Source of the DNA: Chryseobacterium sp. CH21
GTDB taxonomy: Bacteria > Bacteroidota > Bacteroidia > Flavobacteriales > Weeksellaceae
DNA: 64,000 bases
Assembly (NCBI RefSeq): GCF_004119445.1
Contig: NZ_QICI01000095.1
Location: forward strand, 1 to 64,000
Direction: 5' to 3'
Positions 1 through 8,700 of the stretch are shown here, piece by piece. The position numbers and the translations under genes were made by a program. Position 1 is the first letter of the stretch. Each line of letters starts with the position of its first letter. A model generated the notes under the pieces. The model ran no database searches, was not told where the DNA came from, and saw only the letters and a program-made list of their open reading frames with translations.

Positions 1-219
1 CATATGTCAGCAATGGCAAGTATAAGATCAGATAAGGAATTAAAAACTTATTTCCTAAGAAAAGTAAGTGAAGGAAAAAATAAAATGAGTGTCCTGAATG
101 CGGTAAGAAATAAATTAGTACACAGAATAATGGCTGTCATCAATAGAAAACAGCCATTTTTACAAAAAGAAGAATTTGTGTCAATAAAAAATTCAAATTT
201 CTCTTGTGTATTAACATAG
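1..219 (+). mobile_element. IS110-family transposase, C-terminal fragment (gene starts before the window)
   Basis: The open frame enters from the left edge and ends at TAG 217-219. It reads like the end of the Transposase_20 domain of IS110-family enzymes: a segment with SIRSDKELKTYFLRKVSEGK, then KMSVLNAVRNKLVHRIMAVI and a final QPFL. IS110 enzymes are DEDD recombinases that move by a bridge-RNA-guided mechanism. Only about 72 residues are visible, so whether the element is intact cannot be judged. The right end must lie between the stop and the next gene at 338. I could not place it. Confidence 0.75.
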
Positions 220-337
220 AAATCTTTGCGTTTTCCAACAAAAAAATCATCAGTATTCAACAGCCCTTCCGATCTTAACAAACATCAATGTTTTTGATAT
301 TTCAGAGTGGTATTTTTGTATCACTAAAATCAACAAT
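220..337. other. Intergenic region holding the probable right end of the IS110 element and a promoter
   Basis: This 118-base gap follows the transposase stop. It should contain the right end of the element and the chromosomal junction. No terminal inverted repeat is expected for many IS110 elements and none is evident. A TATTTTTG match to the Bacteroidota -7 element lies at 311-318, 19 bases before the next start codon. The only nearby TTG (294-296) is 14 bases upstream of it, which is too close for a convincing -33. Confidence 0.4.
311..318 (+). promoter_or_regulatory. -7 promoter element (TATTTTTG) for the LLM oxidoreductase
   Basis: Matches TAnnTTTG, the primary-sigma -7 element in Bacteroidota, and lies 19 bases before ATG 338. 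There is no well-spaced TTG -33 element, so the call rests on one motif only. Confidence 0.4.
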
Positions 338-1361
338 ATGGAATTAGGAATAGGAATGTTCGGAGATTTGGCTTTAGACCAGTCTACCGGAAAATATAGA
401 GATGCAGGAATTAAGATCCGCGAAATTCTGGATCAGGTAAAATTTATGGATGAGGTGGGAATTGATGTTTTCGCAATGGGAGAACATCACCGTCCGGATT
501 ATGCGGTTTCCTCACCGGAGATCGTTTTGGCACGGCCGCGAGTATTACAAAAATATCAAACTGGCCAGTGGAGTTACTGTTTTAAGTTCTTCGGAGCCGG
601 TAAAAGTATATGAAGATTTTTCAACACTGGATCTTATTTCAGATGGAAGAGCAGAGATATTCGTAGGACGTGGAAGTTTCATAGAGTCATTTCCGTTGTA
701 TGGTTATTCATTGAATGATTATGAACAGTTATTTGACGAAAAACTAGAATTATTATTGAAAATCAATTCTGAAGAAAACGTTAGCTGGTCAGGAAAACTT
801 CGTGCTCCGATGCAGAATCAAACGGTATATCCAAGAGCAAAAAATGATGGAAAACTTTCAATCTGGAGAGCCGTTGGAGGAACTCCTCAGTCTGTTCTAA
901 GTGCAGCACAGCTTGGAATGCCTTTAGTGGTGGCTATCATTGGAGGAATGCCAATTCAGTTTAGAAATCTGATCGAATTCTACAAACAGGAATACCAAAA
1001 AGCGGGACATGATGTTTCGAAGATGCAGATTGCGGTTCATTCCCATACATTTGTGAGTGATGATCAGAAAGTGGTGGATGGATATTTCCATAACTATAAA
1101 TCTCAGATGGACAGAATTGGGTCTTCCAGAGGATGGGCGCCTTACACAAAAGCGCAGTATGACGGTGGAAGAAGCAAAGATGGAGCATTATTTATCGGAA
1201 GTCCGGCAGAAGTAGCAGATAAAATTGCTTATATGAAGGAGATTTTCGGGATTACCAGATTTATCGGACACATGGATGTGGGAGATCCTGCTCATGATGT
1301 GATGATGAAGTCTATTGAATTATTCGGGAAAGAAGTAAAACCTGTCATTAAAGACTTATAA
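338..1361 (+). pseudogene. LLM-class flavin-dependent oxidoreductase, frameshifted
   Basis: Luciferase-like monooxygenases of this class use reduced flavin to oxidise small substrates. The N-terminal part (from ATG 338) reads MELGIGMFGDLALD and MGEHHRPDYAVSSPEIVLA. The second frame continues with KNIKLASGVTVLSSSEPVKV, GRAEIFVGRGSFIESFPLYG and ends at 1361. Restoring one base after 532 (GCAGCG in place of GCACG) and one A in the A5 run at 549-553 gives a continuous product of about 341 residues with the family-like junction LAAAASITKNIKL. The break is therefore two one-base deletions about 20 bases apart. It is either genuine inactivation or assembly error. The family assignment is strong; substrate unknown. 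Confidence 0.85.
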
Positions 1362-1365
1362 AATA

Positions 1366-1502
1366 AAAGAGACTGTCTCAGAAGTGTCATTCTGACGAAG
1401 GAAGAATCTCATAGATAACCAAATACATGAGATTCTTCACTACATTTCATTTCGTTCAGAATGACAAAAGCCAAATTGTGTGACTTTCGAGACAGCCTCT
1501 TT
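1366..1502. repeat. Long imperfect palindrome (nested dispersed repeat)
   Basis: Outer arms 1366-1379 (AAAGAGACTGTCTC) and 1489-1502 (GAGACAGCCTCTTT) pair with one mismatch. Inside, 1385-1412 (starting TGTCATTCTGACGAAG) pairs imperfectly with the segment ending CGTTCAGAATGACA at 1466. The whole gap between the oxidoreductase and the convergent gene is one large hairpin. The inner motif resembles a palindrome I know to be common between genes in Bacteroidota. It may also act as a bidirectional terminator here. Confidence 0.7.
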
Positions 1503-1520
1503 CTATAGAAATCACAAAAA

Positions 1521-2021
1521 TTATATTTCCTGATAATAGGCTATTGCGACCTGCGGATGGAATGGGAGCATGAATGTTTCCCAACCATTTTCCAGATCTG
1601 TTTCTTTGCTGAGAAGGTATTTATTGTCAATAATATCAATCAGTAAAAGCTCAGGAGAGAAAAAAGTAAGCCCTATTTTATGTTTTGAAGGATCTTCAAG
1701 ATGAGAAGAAATAAGGTCCAGTTTAAAATTTTCAAACGGAAAATAAGTATTTCCCAAAACATCCGGTATACTTCTGATCATTCCGCCTAATTGAGAAACA
1801 TAATTGCTGACAGCACTGCTTAATAAAAAAGGAATTTTCTGGGCATTCGGATTTTTCTGAAGGAGTTCCCAATAATTCTTTACAGGATTTTCTTTCTCAT
1901 CAAAAGCCTGATGCTGAATTTTATATTCAAAATAAGTATCATCAAATACGTATCGATCCCAAATCATTTCAGAACTTTGATCAATCACAATACGGAAAGC
2001 GAGTTTTATTTTTTTCATCAT
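1521..2021 (-). CDS. Hypothetical protein, 166 residues
   Basis: I do not recognise this family. The predicted product is soluble with no signal peptide or membrane segment. It begins MMKKIKLAFRIVIDQSSEMIW, so the second Met could equally be the start. The middle is rich in Leu, Ser and Pro, and the C-terminus ends HPQVAIAYYQEI. It lies 18 bases downstream of the cupin-like gene on the same strand, so the two are probably cotranscribed. The intact frame and codon use like its neighbours support a real gene. No function is proposed. Confidence 0.6.
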   Translation of the reverse strand: MMKKIKLAFRIVIDQSSEMIWDRYVFDDTYFEYKIQHQAFDEKENPVKNYWELLQKNPNAQKIPFLLSSAVSNYVSQLGGMIRSIPDVLGNTYFPFENFKLDLISSHLEDPSKHKIGLTFFSPELLLIDIIDNKYLLSKETDLENGWETFMLPFHPQVAIAYYQEI

Positions 2022-2039
2022 TTCAGGTATTTTATCATT

Positions 2040-2726
2040 TTACACTTCCATAAAAAGAATCAAGGCATTTTCACTCAAAGCTTCAAATTCCAGTTCTTCA
2101 ATTTCCCAAAGGAGAAGGGCATCCCGGTTTTCCATCAGTCTGTTTTGAAACTCAAAGGCACCGTTGATAACCATTCCGAAGATAGACTTATTTGAATCCT
2201 TCAATGCATAATATCCCTCTGCACGGCCATTATAAAGTCCTATGAAATTGGGCTGTTCTAATGTTTTTGAGATTTTAAAAGCATTGTTTTTCAAAGTAAA
2301 ATCCAGTTCATTCTTCGCATAGTTCTGAATGTTTTCTTCTTTTTTAAACTCAAAAATTAAAAAATCTGTCTGGTCGTGATACACCATATTTTTGATGACA
2401 ATGTCTTTCCCAGCCTCAGTATTCAGCGTAAGGGACATTCCTGCTGAAATTGTTTCATAGAAATCTGTGATGATAATTTCTCCATATAAAGGGAGTATCA
2501 AAAGGGTTCTTTCCTCATCAAACTGGAGTCTCAGCTCTCCTTCGATATCCGAAACAACCTCTTTTACACTATACAAAGTTTGAGTTCTTTCTTCACTTTT
2601 CAGGATCTCTGTAACGGTACTTTTTTCATTTTCCTGCCAGATTCTGAAATCATTTTTTAAAATTTTTGATGGGGCTTGAACTAACATAGGGCTACGATTT
2701 AATATTTCCACGAGACACAGATCCAT
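2040..2726 (-). CDS. Pirin/RmlC-like cupin protein (tentative)
   Basis: This 228-residue protein is rich in beta strands. Its last 45 residues (GMVINGAFEFQNRLMENRDA, then a strand ending ALILFMEV) resemble the C-terminal cupin half of pirin-family proteins such as YhaK, where a strand, a Gly-Asp-like turn and a hydrophobic final strand recur. The usual metal-binding His cluster of the N-terminal cupin is not obvious, so enzymatic activity is doubtful. There is no signal peptide. The start at 2726 is used here; an internal Met 14 codons later (MLVQAPSKIL) is also possible. It is probably cotranscribed with the gene ending at 1521. The fold call is a guess from pattern. Confidence 0.5.
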   Translation of the reverse strand: MDLCLVEILNRSPMLVQAPSKILKNDFRIWQENEKSTVTEILKSEERTQTLYSVKEVVSDIEGELRLQFDEERTLLILPLYGEIIITDFYETISAGMSLTLNTEAGKDIVIKNMVYHDQTDFLIFEFKKEENIQNYAKNELDFTLKNNAFKISKTLEQPNFIGLYNGRAEGYYALKDSNKSIFGMVINGAFEFQNRLMENRDALLLWEIEELEFEALSENALILFMEV

Positions 2727-2827
2727 ACATTGCTTTTGAGGATGAGTAGCAAATAATTCATATCTATATCAGACCTGTGCTTTGTGGAAATGTGATAATA
2801 AATAATATTTAAGGAACTTTTCAGAAT

Positions 2828-3562
2828 TTATGCTGATACTTTTATCGTATGAGTGAGTGCAAACCCACCGCTTACACTTCCTGAAATGGCAGACATTTCA
2901 TTAGAGGTTCCGTCACTGAATACATTATCATTGGCATTGTAGGTGTAACCGCTCATTCCTTTGTATCCGGTACTTGCTCCTACCTGTACCACTGCGCTGT
3001 CACTTCCTTCAGGAAAGGCAATCTGAGTCACCAATAAAGACTGTCCTGCAGAATTATAAATATGAACATGAATGTGAGTGGCTCTTCCATTGTACCAACC
3101 CGGAAAAATGGAAGTGAATTTTACCTGGCCATTAGCATCCGTAGTCTGTCTGCCTCTTAGAAAATGTACGGTAGTGTAGTTGGCAGACTGCATTCCCGTT
3201 CCGCCATATTCAGAGTAATTTCCATCTTTATCACAATGCCATATATCTACAAAAGCACCTTGTAAAATAGCACAGCTTGTATTCACATTCTGTACGGTGA
3301 TCGTAATGGTAAAAGGAACTCCCGTTCTGTCGCTTACAATATTACTTTGAACCAACGTAGATGGAGATTTTGTAGGAAAAGGTCCTTCGGTTTCTGTATT
3401 GGTAACAGAACATCCTGTGGAACCAGATCCTGTAGAGGTAGTAGAAGATGAGTCTATAATGTCATCGTCACTTCCGCAATGGATTAAAAGAGGAGCGGCA
3501 ACGGCAGTTACCCCTGCTAATCCAAGACTTTTCAGAAAGCCTTTTCTATTCATTGTTTTCAT
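2828..3562 (-). CDS. Exported intradiol ring-cleavage dioxygenase-like lipoprotein
   Basis: The product has 244 residues. The N-terminus MNRKGFLKSLGLAGVTAVAA ends in LLIHC, a lipobox, followed by an Asp/Ser/Thr-rich linker. The core has the intradiol dioxygenase pattern: VDIWHCDKDGNYSEY supplies the first Tyr, FPGWYNG the second, and GRATHIHVHI the two His ligands and a conserved Arg. All four non-haem Fe(III) ligands therefore appear present. Intradiol enzymes split catechol-type rings. An exported version could act on aromatic compounds outside the cytoplasm, but the substrate is not known. It stands alone between a repeat-rich gap and the cupin gene. Confidence 0.8.
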   Translation of the reverse strand: MKTMNRKGFLKSLGLAGVTAVAAPLLIHCGSDDDIIDSSSTTSTGSGSTGCSVTNTETEGPFPTKSPSTLVQSNIVSDRTGVPFTITITVQNVNTSCAILQGAFVDIWHCDKDGNYSEYGGTGMQSANYTTVHFLRGRQTTDANGQVKFTSIFPGWYNGRATHIHVHIYNSAGQSLLVTQIAFPEGSDSAVVQVGASTGYKGMSGYTYNANDNVFSDGTSNEMSAISGSVSGGFALTHTIKVSA

Positions 3563-3589
3563 AATACAGGGTTTTAAGATTATACATTG

Positions 3590-3656
3590 GGCTGGAAGTA
3601 TGAAGATGGGAGAAGGAAGTTAAAAACATCCGGAACTTAACTTTCAGTTTCCAGCC
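3590..3656. repeat. GGAAG-rich dispersed inverted repeat
   Basis: Arms GGCTGGAA at 3590-3597 and TTCCAGCC at 3649-3656 enclose GGAAG-rich and TTCC-rich segments. Similar composition appears at 3765-3852 and 60731-60890, so this is taken as one member of a family. Nothing else is visible in this gap besides the two repeats. Confidence 0.5.
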
Positions 3657-3764
3657 TTTTCATATTTCAAAAGTATTTTCAAAAAACGCTGTAGGAAAAT
3701 TTATGAGGTAAACGAATAAAATGTGTCGGTAAATGAGTGTTTTTTAAGAATTATTAAGAGTTTT

Positions 3765-3852
3765 GATGGAAGTTTGGAGAAGGAAGCTGGAGGTATTATA
3801 CTATGTTTTAAAGGCATTCAAAACTTCCATCTTCCATCCTCCCGCTTCCATC
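3765..3852. repeat. GGAAG-rich dispersed inverted repeat, second copy
   Basis: Outer arms GATGGAAG (3765-3772) and CTTCCATC (3845-3852) pair perfectly. GGAAGCTGGAGG lies just inside the left arm and CTTCCATCTTCCATCC inside the right. It lies a few bases from the stop codon of the response regulator, so it may serve as its 3' hairpin. Confidence 0.55.
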
Positions 3853-3857
3853 AGAAT

Positions 3858-4535
3858 TTATCCCTTATTCACAATCTTCATCACAAGATCTTTATAAGTT
3901 TCTCCAATTGGAATGATGAATTCTCCGATGTGAATATTACGGTTGACAATGGTTTTAATGTTTTGGATGGGAACGATATAAGAGCGATGCACTCTTACAA
4001 AATCTTTTTCAGAGAGCTTTTCCAGAATGTTTTTCATGGAAGAACGTGCCGTGATGGTTGAATGATCGTTCACATGGATCTGGATATAATCATCCAGCCC
4101 TTCAATCAGAAGAATATCGTTGAAGTTGATCTTATGAAGTTTGTAATCGGCACGTATGGAAAGGTATTTTATTTCATCAGCATCACTATTGATTTTCACC
4201 TTCTCTACAGCTGCTTTGAATCTTTCAAAAGAAAATGGCTTTAGCAGATAATCAACGGCATTGATACTGAAAGCATCTACCGCATATTCCGAATAGGCTG
4301 TGGTGAAAATTACTTTGGTATTCTGAGAAATATTTTTATAAAAATCCATTCCGTTTTTGGAAGGCATTTCTATGTCCAGAAAGATGAGGTCTACAGGAAA
4401 TTTATTAAGATATTTTTGGGCATCACTTTGAGTATTGAAGACCTTTTCAAGAAAGAGGTTTTCAATTTTTCCGGCATAATTCTCAATGATTTTCAAGGCG
4501 AGAATTTCATCGTCAAGAGCGATGGCTTTTATCAT
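3858..4535 (-). CDS. LytTR-family response regulator
   Basis: A 225-residue regulator. The receiver domain covers residues 1-115: acidic pair D8/D9, phospho-acceptor D54 in IFLDIEMP, Thr/Ala switch in IFTTAYSEYA and Lys in LLKPF. The LytTR DNA-binding domain covers about 125-225, with FVRVHRSYIVP typical of the family. Such proteins bind short direct repeats upstream of targets. It is the partner of the sensor kinase that ends four bases upstream; the two form an operon transcribed leftward. Target genes cannot be told from the window. Confidence 0.92.
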   Translation of the reverse strand: MIKAIALDDEILALKIIENYAGKIENLFLEKVFNTQSDAQKYLNKFPVDLIFLDIEMPSKNGMDFYKNISQNTKVIFTTAYSEYAVDAFSINAVDYLLKPFSFERFKAAVEKVKINSDADEIKYLSIRADYKLHKINFNDILLIEGLDDYIQIHVNDHSTITARSSMKNILEKLSEKDFVRVHRSYIVPIQNIKTIVNRNIHIGEFIIPIGETYKDLVMKIVNKG

Positions 4536-4539
4536 ACGT

Positions 4540-5628
4540 TTATAGTAAATTAATTTTTAAATCAACTTCAAAAGTCTTTCCGTTATTAGTCATATTCAGT
4601 GAATGTTGTCCGGGATAAGCTTGTTGTAAATGTTCAAGAGTGTTTTTTAATCCTACTTTCAAGCTTTCCTCATCCGTAATATTTCGGTTCACAATATTAT
4701 TAAAAACATTAAAATGAAACTGCTCTTCCTCAATCATGATGTTGATCGCTATTTTAGAGTTTTCTTCTGCATTAAAACCATATTTGAAGGCATTTTCAAT
4801 AAAATTTACCAAAATAAAAGGAGCTATTTGCAAATCCTTTGCCTCTCCGGTTTCTGTATAGGAAAAATCCAGACTGTTGTCTGTTCTGATCAGTTGCAGG
4901 GCTATATAATCTTTTACATATTCAATTTCTTTACTGAGCTTTACCAGATCTTTACTGCTTTCCTGGACTACGTAGCGCATCACATTGGAGAGTTTCAGAA
5001 TACTGTTGGGAGCATCATCAGATTTGAATAAAGCCAGTGAGTAAATGGAATTGAGAATATTGAACAGAAAATGGGGTTGCAGCTGATATTTTAAGCTCAA
5101 TAATTCTGCCTTGGCTTTAGAACGTTCCAACTCCTTTTTCTCGATATTTTTAAAAATAAAAAGAGAGGATAAAAAAGAAAAGAGAAAAGGAAGAAGTGAT
5201 GAAAAGATCATCTGGCCGTAAGAAGTATTATTACCATGCTGAAAGTTTTCTGGAGAAAATCTTCCATCCATAGGCGGGGGAGGTATATTTCCGTTGGGGC
5301 TTCCAGGAGGAGGCCGCATCTGAGTCGGGAAATGCTGGGCAGAAATATTGTTTTCAGCTGTAAGATAATTGGGTACAAATACCATAATTCCGAAACAGAT
5401 CAGAATACAAACTATAAACAACAAGTATTTCTTTTGGCTGTAGAATCTGGGCAGAAAAAAATTCAGATTAAAGTAAAAAAAGATAACCACCAGTACGAAA
5501 CGGATAAACTCTCTCTGAAATGGGGAAACCTTAAAAACAGACAAAGTTCCGTCAAAATCCGGAGAAGAAACAACCGGAATTGTTAAGAGTAGCAGAATAA
5601 GGATGATATGTTGCCCGATTTTTTTCAC
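4540..5628 (-). CDS. LytS-type sensor histidine kinase
   Basis: A 362-residue membrane kinase. Hydrophobic segments lie near residues 5-22, 40-60, 68-88 and 140-160, with a Pro-rich loop (about 105-120, including PPPGSPNG and IPPPP) between the third and fourth. The His_kinase domain has LQPHFLFN with the phospho-acceptor at about H186. A HATPase region follows with the N-box FILVNFIENAFKYGF and a G-box-like VGLKNT near the end. The loop probably faces the periplasm and may sense the signal, which is unknown. Operon with the LytTR regulator. Confidence 0.92.
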   Translation of the reverse strand: MKKIGQHIILILLLLTIPVVSSPDFDGTLSVFKVSPFQREFIRFVLVVIFFYFNLNFFLPRFYSQKKYLLFIVCILICFGIMVFVPNYLTAENNISAQHFPTQMRPPPGSPNGNIPPPPMDGRFSPENFQHGNNTSYGQMIFSSLLPFLFSFLSSLFIFKNIEKKELERSKAKAELLSLKYQLQPHFLFNILNSIYSLALFKSDDAPNSILKLSNVMRYVVQESSKDLVKLSKEIEYVKDYIALQLIRTDNSLDFSYTETGEAKDLQIAPFILVNFIENAFKYGFNAEENSKIAINIMIEEEQFHFNVFNNIVNRNITDEESLKVGLKNTLEHLQQAYPGQHSLNMTNNGKTFEVDLKINLL

Positions 5629-5685
5629 ACTGGAGACATGAATTAAGATTCTTTTTCATTCAAATGTAATGAAATGAGTCATAAA

Positions 5686-5737
5686 AAAGTACACTTAAGC
5701 AGAAAATCAAAAAATATTCAGAGCTTAAGTGTACTTT
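5686..5737 (-). terminator. Rho-independent terminator after sbcC
   Basis: Perfect 15-base arms at 5686-5700 and 5723-5737 (GCTTAAGTGTACTTT) with a 22-base loop. On the minus strand the stem is followed by a T run, so it ends leftward transcripts from sbcDC. Confidence 0.85.
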
Positions 5738-5767
5738 CACTGAAAGATGTTTGCTGTTGAAAATTGC

Positions 5768-8700
5768 TTACACAATCTCGATCAGGCTTCCTCTTTCCTC
5801 ATCTTTAATAATATTGAGTGCCGTAGGAATTTTCTCTTTCAGTTCTTCAACGTGCGAAATGATTCCCACAATCCTGTTTTCTTTCATCAGATTGGTGAGG
5901 GTTTCAAATACAATATTCACAGATTCCGTATCCTGAGTTCCGAAACCTTCATCAATAAAGAAGAAATTTTTATCTGCCTGTGCATTGGCCTGAACACTTT
6001 CTGCCAGTGCCAGTGCCAGACTCAACGATACCTGAAATGCCTGTCCACCGGAAAGCGTTTTTACACTTCTGCTTTTCCCTTCGTTGAGGTAATCAATGAT
6101 TTCAAAATCGTTATTTTCATTAAGCTGAAGACTCAGCTGATTTCTTGTCATGCGGTGAAAACGTACATTGGCATGATCACAAAGCTGTCTCAGATAAATA
6201 GACGAGACATATTGTACAAAACCCGCTCCTTTAAACAGGTTCATCATGATTTTTAAATTTTCCGAACGCTTCTGAAGCTTTGCCAGTTCTTTTAAAAGAG
6301 TTTCTTTTTTCACAAACTCCTTTTCCAACCGATCTATTTCAGCAGTTTTTGTAACTACAGAATCACTGATCTGTTTGTGTTTAATTTGTGCCTCATTGAA
6401 TTGCTTTTCGGTCAGAGAAAATTGTTCATTGTCGAATGACAATCCTTTAAGTTTCAATTCCAGCTCTGCAATGAATTTATTTAAAGCTTCAAATTCTACT
6501 TTGAAATGCTGAACCTTGGTTCTCACCAATTCAATATTGATTTCCTGAAGTAAAATATCTTCAATTTCTTTAAATTCTGAAAAATTTTGATCTGCCAGAG
6601 CATTGACAATTGCATCTTCATTAGCGGAAATCTCCTTTTCAAGTGCGGCAATCTGTTTCTCAGACTGGCTGACAATCGCTTTTTGCTCCGCTAATTTCGG
6701 GGAAAGGATTTTTTCCTGCTCTAATGCTTTTTGATAATTTTCTTCGGTTTCTTTGTTGGATTGTACCAACTTTTGATAAGCTTCTTCAACTTCAGTTTTT
6801 TCTTTTTGAGAATACTGATTCCAGTCCAGAATTCTAAGACCCGAACGGCTGATATTAATCTGTTCTTGTTTTGAAACTTCTTCCAGACGGAAAGCTTCCA
6901 AAGCACTCCTGTATTTTTCCAGCGTTTTAGATTCTCTGTCCAGATTTTCCCTTTCCAAAGTAATATTCCGCTCCGTTTCTTCAATCTTTTTTTCCAGCGT
7001 AAAAGACTCCGAGCGTTTTTTTTCGAATTCCTCTTCCTGATCAGGAGAAAAGCTTTTCCATGTGAAGTTCAGGATATGATTTTCAATATCTTTTTGAATC
7101 TGAAGAACTGTTTTTTGTTCCGAAAGAAGCTGTTCTTCGAAGATTTTTTTACGATCCAGAATTTTATCAATCTCAGCCTCCTGCTTTTGAAGACCAACGA
7201 TTTCCTGTTCCGCGGATGTTATTTTCTCCTGAATTTCTTGTAGTTCAGTATTCACATCATAAAATTCCACAATATGCGGATGCTCTTTAGAACCGCAAAG
7301 AGGGCAGTTTTCACCGTCATGAAGCTCACTGGCGAAACGGGAGAGTTCTTTTTGAATTTTAAGATGATCCAGTTTCTGGGAAAATTTCTTTTTCTGAGTT
7401 TCTAAAGTTTCTTTCCTGCTTTTGAAATCCTCTTTATAATTCTCGGTATAATTAAAAGGTTTTAATTCTCTTGCAATTTCTACAATCTGCTTTTGATGTT
7501 TTTCAATCTTTTCGGTTTGTTCCTGAAGTAATTTTTTTAAATTTTTTTGTTGAATAAACCAGTTACTCACTTCAGAAAGTAGAGAAGAATCAAGTTTTTG
7601 TTCCTTTAAACTTTTGGTCTGTGCAGAAAGTTCATCAATGGTCTTTTGAATCTTCTCTTTATGAAGGTTTACTTCTTTTACTTTTTCGGAACCTTTCTGA
7701 GTTCTTTCATTCAAAACTTTAATTTCTTCAGAAAATTTCATGATCTGAATAATGAGGTTCAAGTCATTTTCCTGAATTCTGGATTGCTCCAAAGCTTTAA
7801 ACTGTGGCTCAAGAGCTGTGAGCTGTTCTTTTATAAGATTAAAAGCTTTTTCAGTTTCCTGCTGGCTTTTGATCTGTTGTTCCTTTTCATTTTGCTTGTC
7901 CGAAATCTCTTTTGAAAGCTTATTTTTCTCAACAATTAATGGATTAAAGAGTCTGAAAATACGGTCGTATAATTCCGCTTGTGCTTCCAGAGCATCCATT
8001 TGAGGTTTTTCTTCGGAAAGTTTGCTGAATTTTTCTTTATTCTGCTGTAAACTGTCAAAGTCACTTTTTAAGTTTTTCAGCTGTTGATACGTCTGGGAAA
8101 TTTTTTCCAGTTTTTCATTGGATTCAGCAAGGAGTTTCTGTTCCTCCGTCAGCTCTTCCTTCTGAATACTGATCTTCTCTTCATTGATTTCTTCAAATCC
8201 TTTCAACTGCCCCTCCAGCTGATCAAGTTCAGATCTGTTTTTTACATTGAGTGCAGAAACATTGTTTTGAAGGTCAAATTTTTGAAGATTAAAGATCTCC
8301 TTCATCATATTCGTTCTTTCTGCAGCACCCAATTCAAGGAATTCTTTGAACTGTCCCTGCGGAATAATGATGGTTCTTTTGAAGTTGGAATAGCTTAACC
8401 CGATAATAGATTCTGCATTGGAATGATCAAGAGGAACCCATTTACCATTGATATGCTCATAAAAAGTAACTGCATTCGGCTTTACCTCTTCGAATTTTTT
8501 GGAATTTCGCTTAAAATCACGGGTGGCGCGGAACAATTTATTCTCATAATTCACAAAATCAAACTCTATATAAGAACTGTTTGATTTTAAGTTCATCATA
8601 TTGTAAGCCCTTTTATCACGCATGTTCAGACGTTCCGTTTCGCCATATAAAGCAAACGAAATCGCTTCAAGAACTGATGATTTTCCAGAACCCACGGCTC

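Noticed and set aside
51..281. Minus-strand ORF across the IS110 tail
   Set aside because: It is antisense to the transposase coding sequence and has no family resemblance.
6721..6984. Lys/Trp-rich ORF of 87 codons on the minus strand
   Set aside because: It is an out-of-frame reading of the SbcC coiled coil; no start signal or family match.
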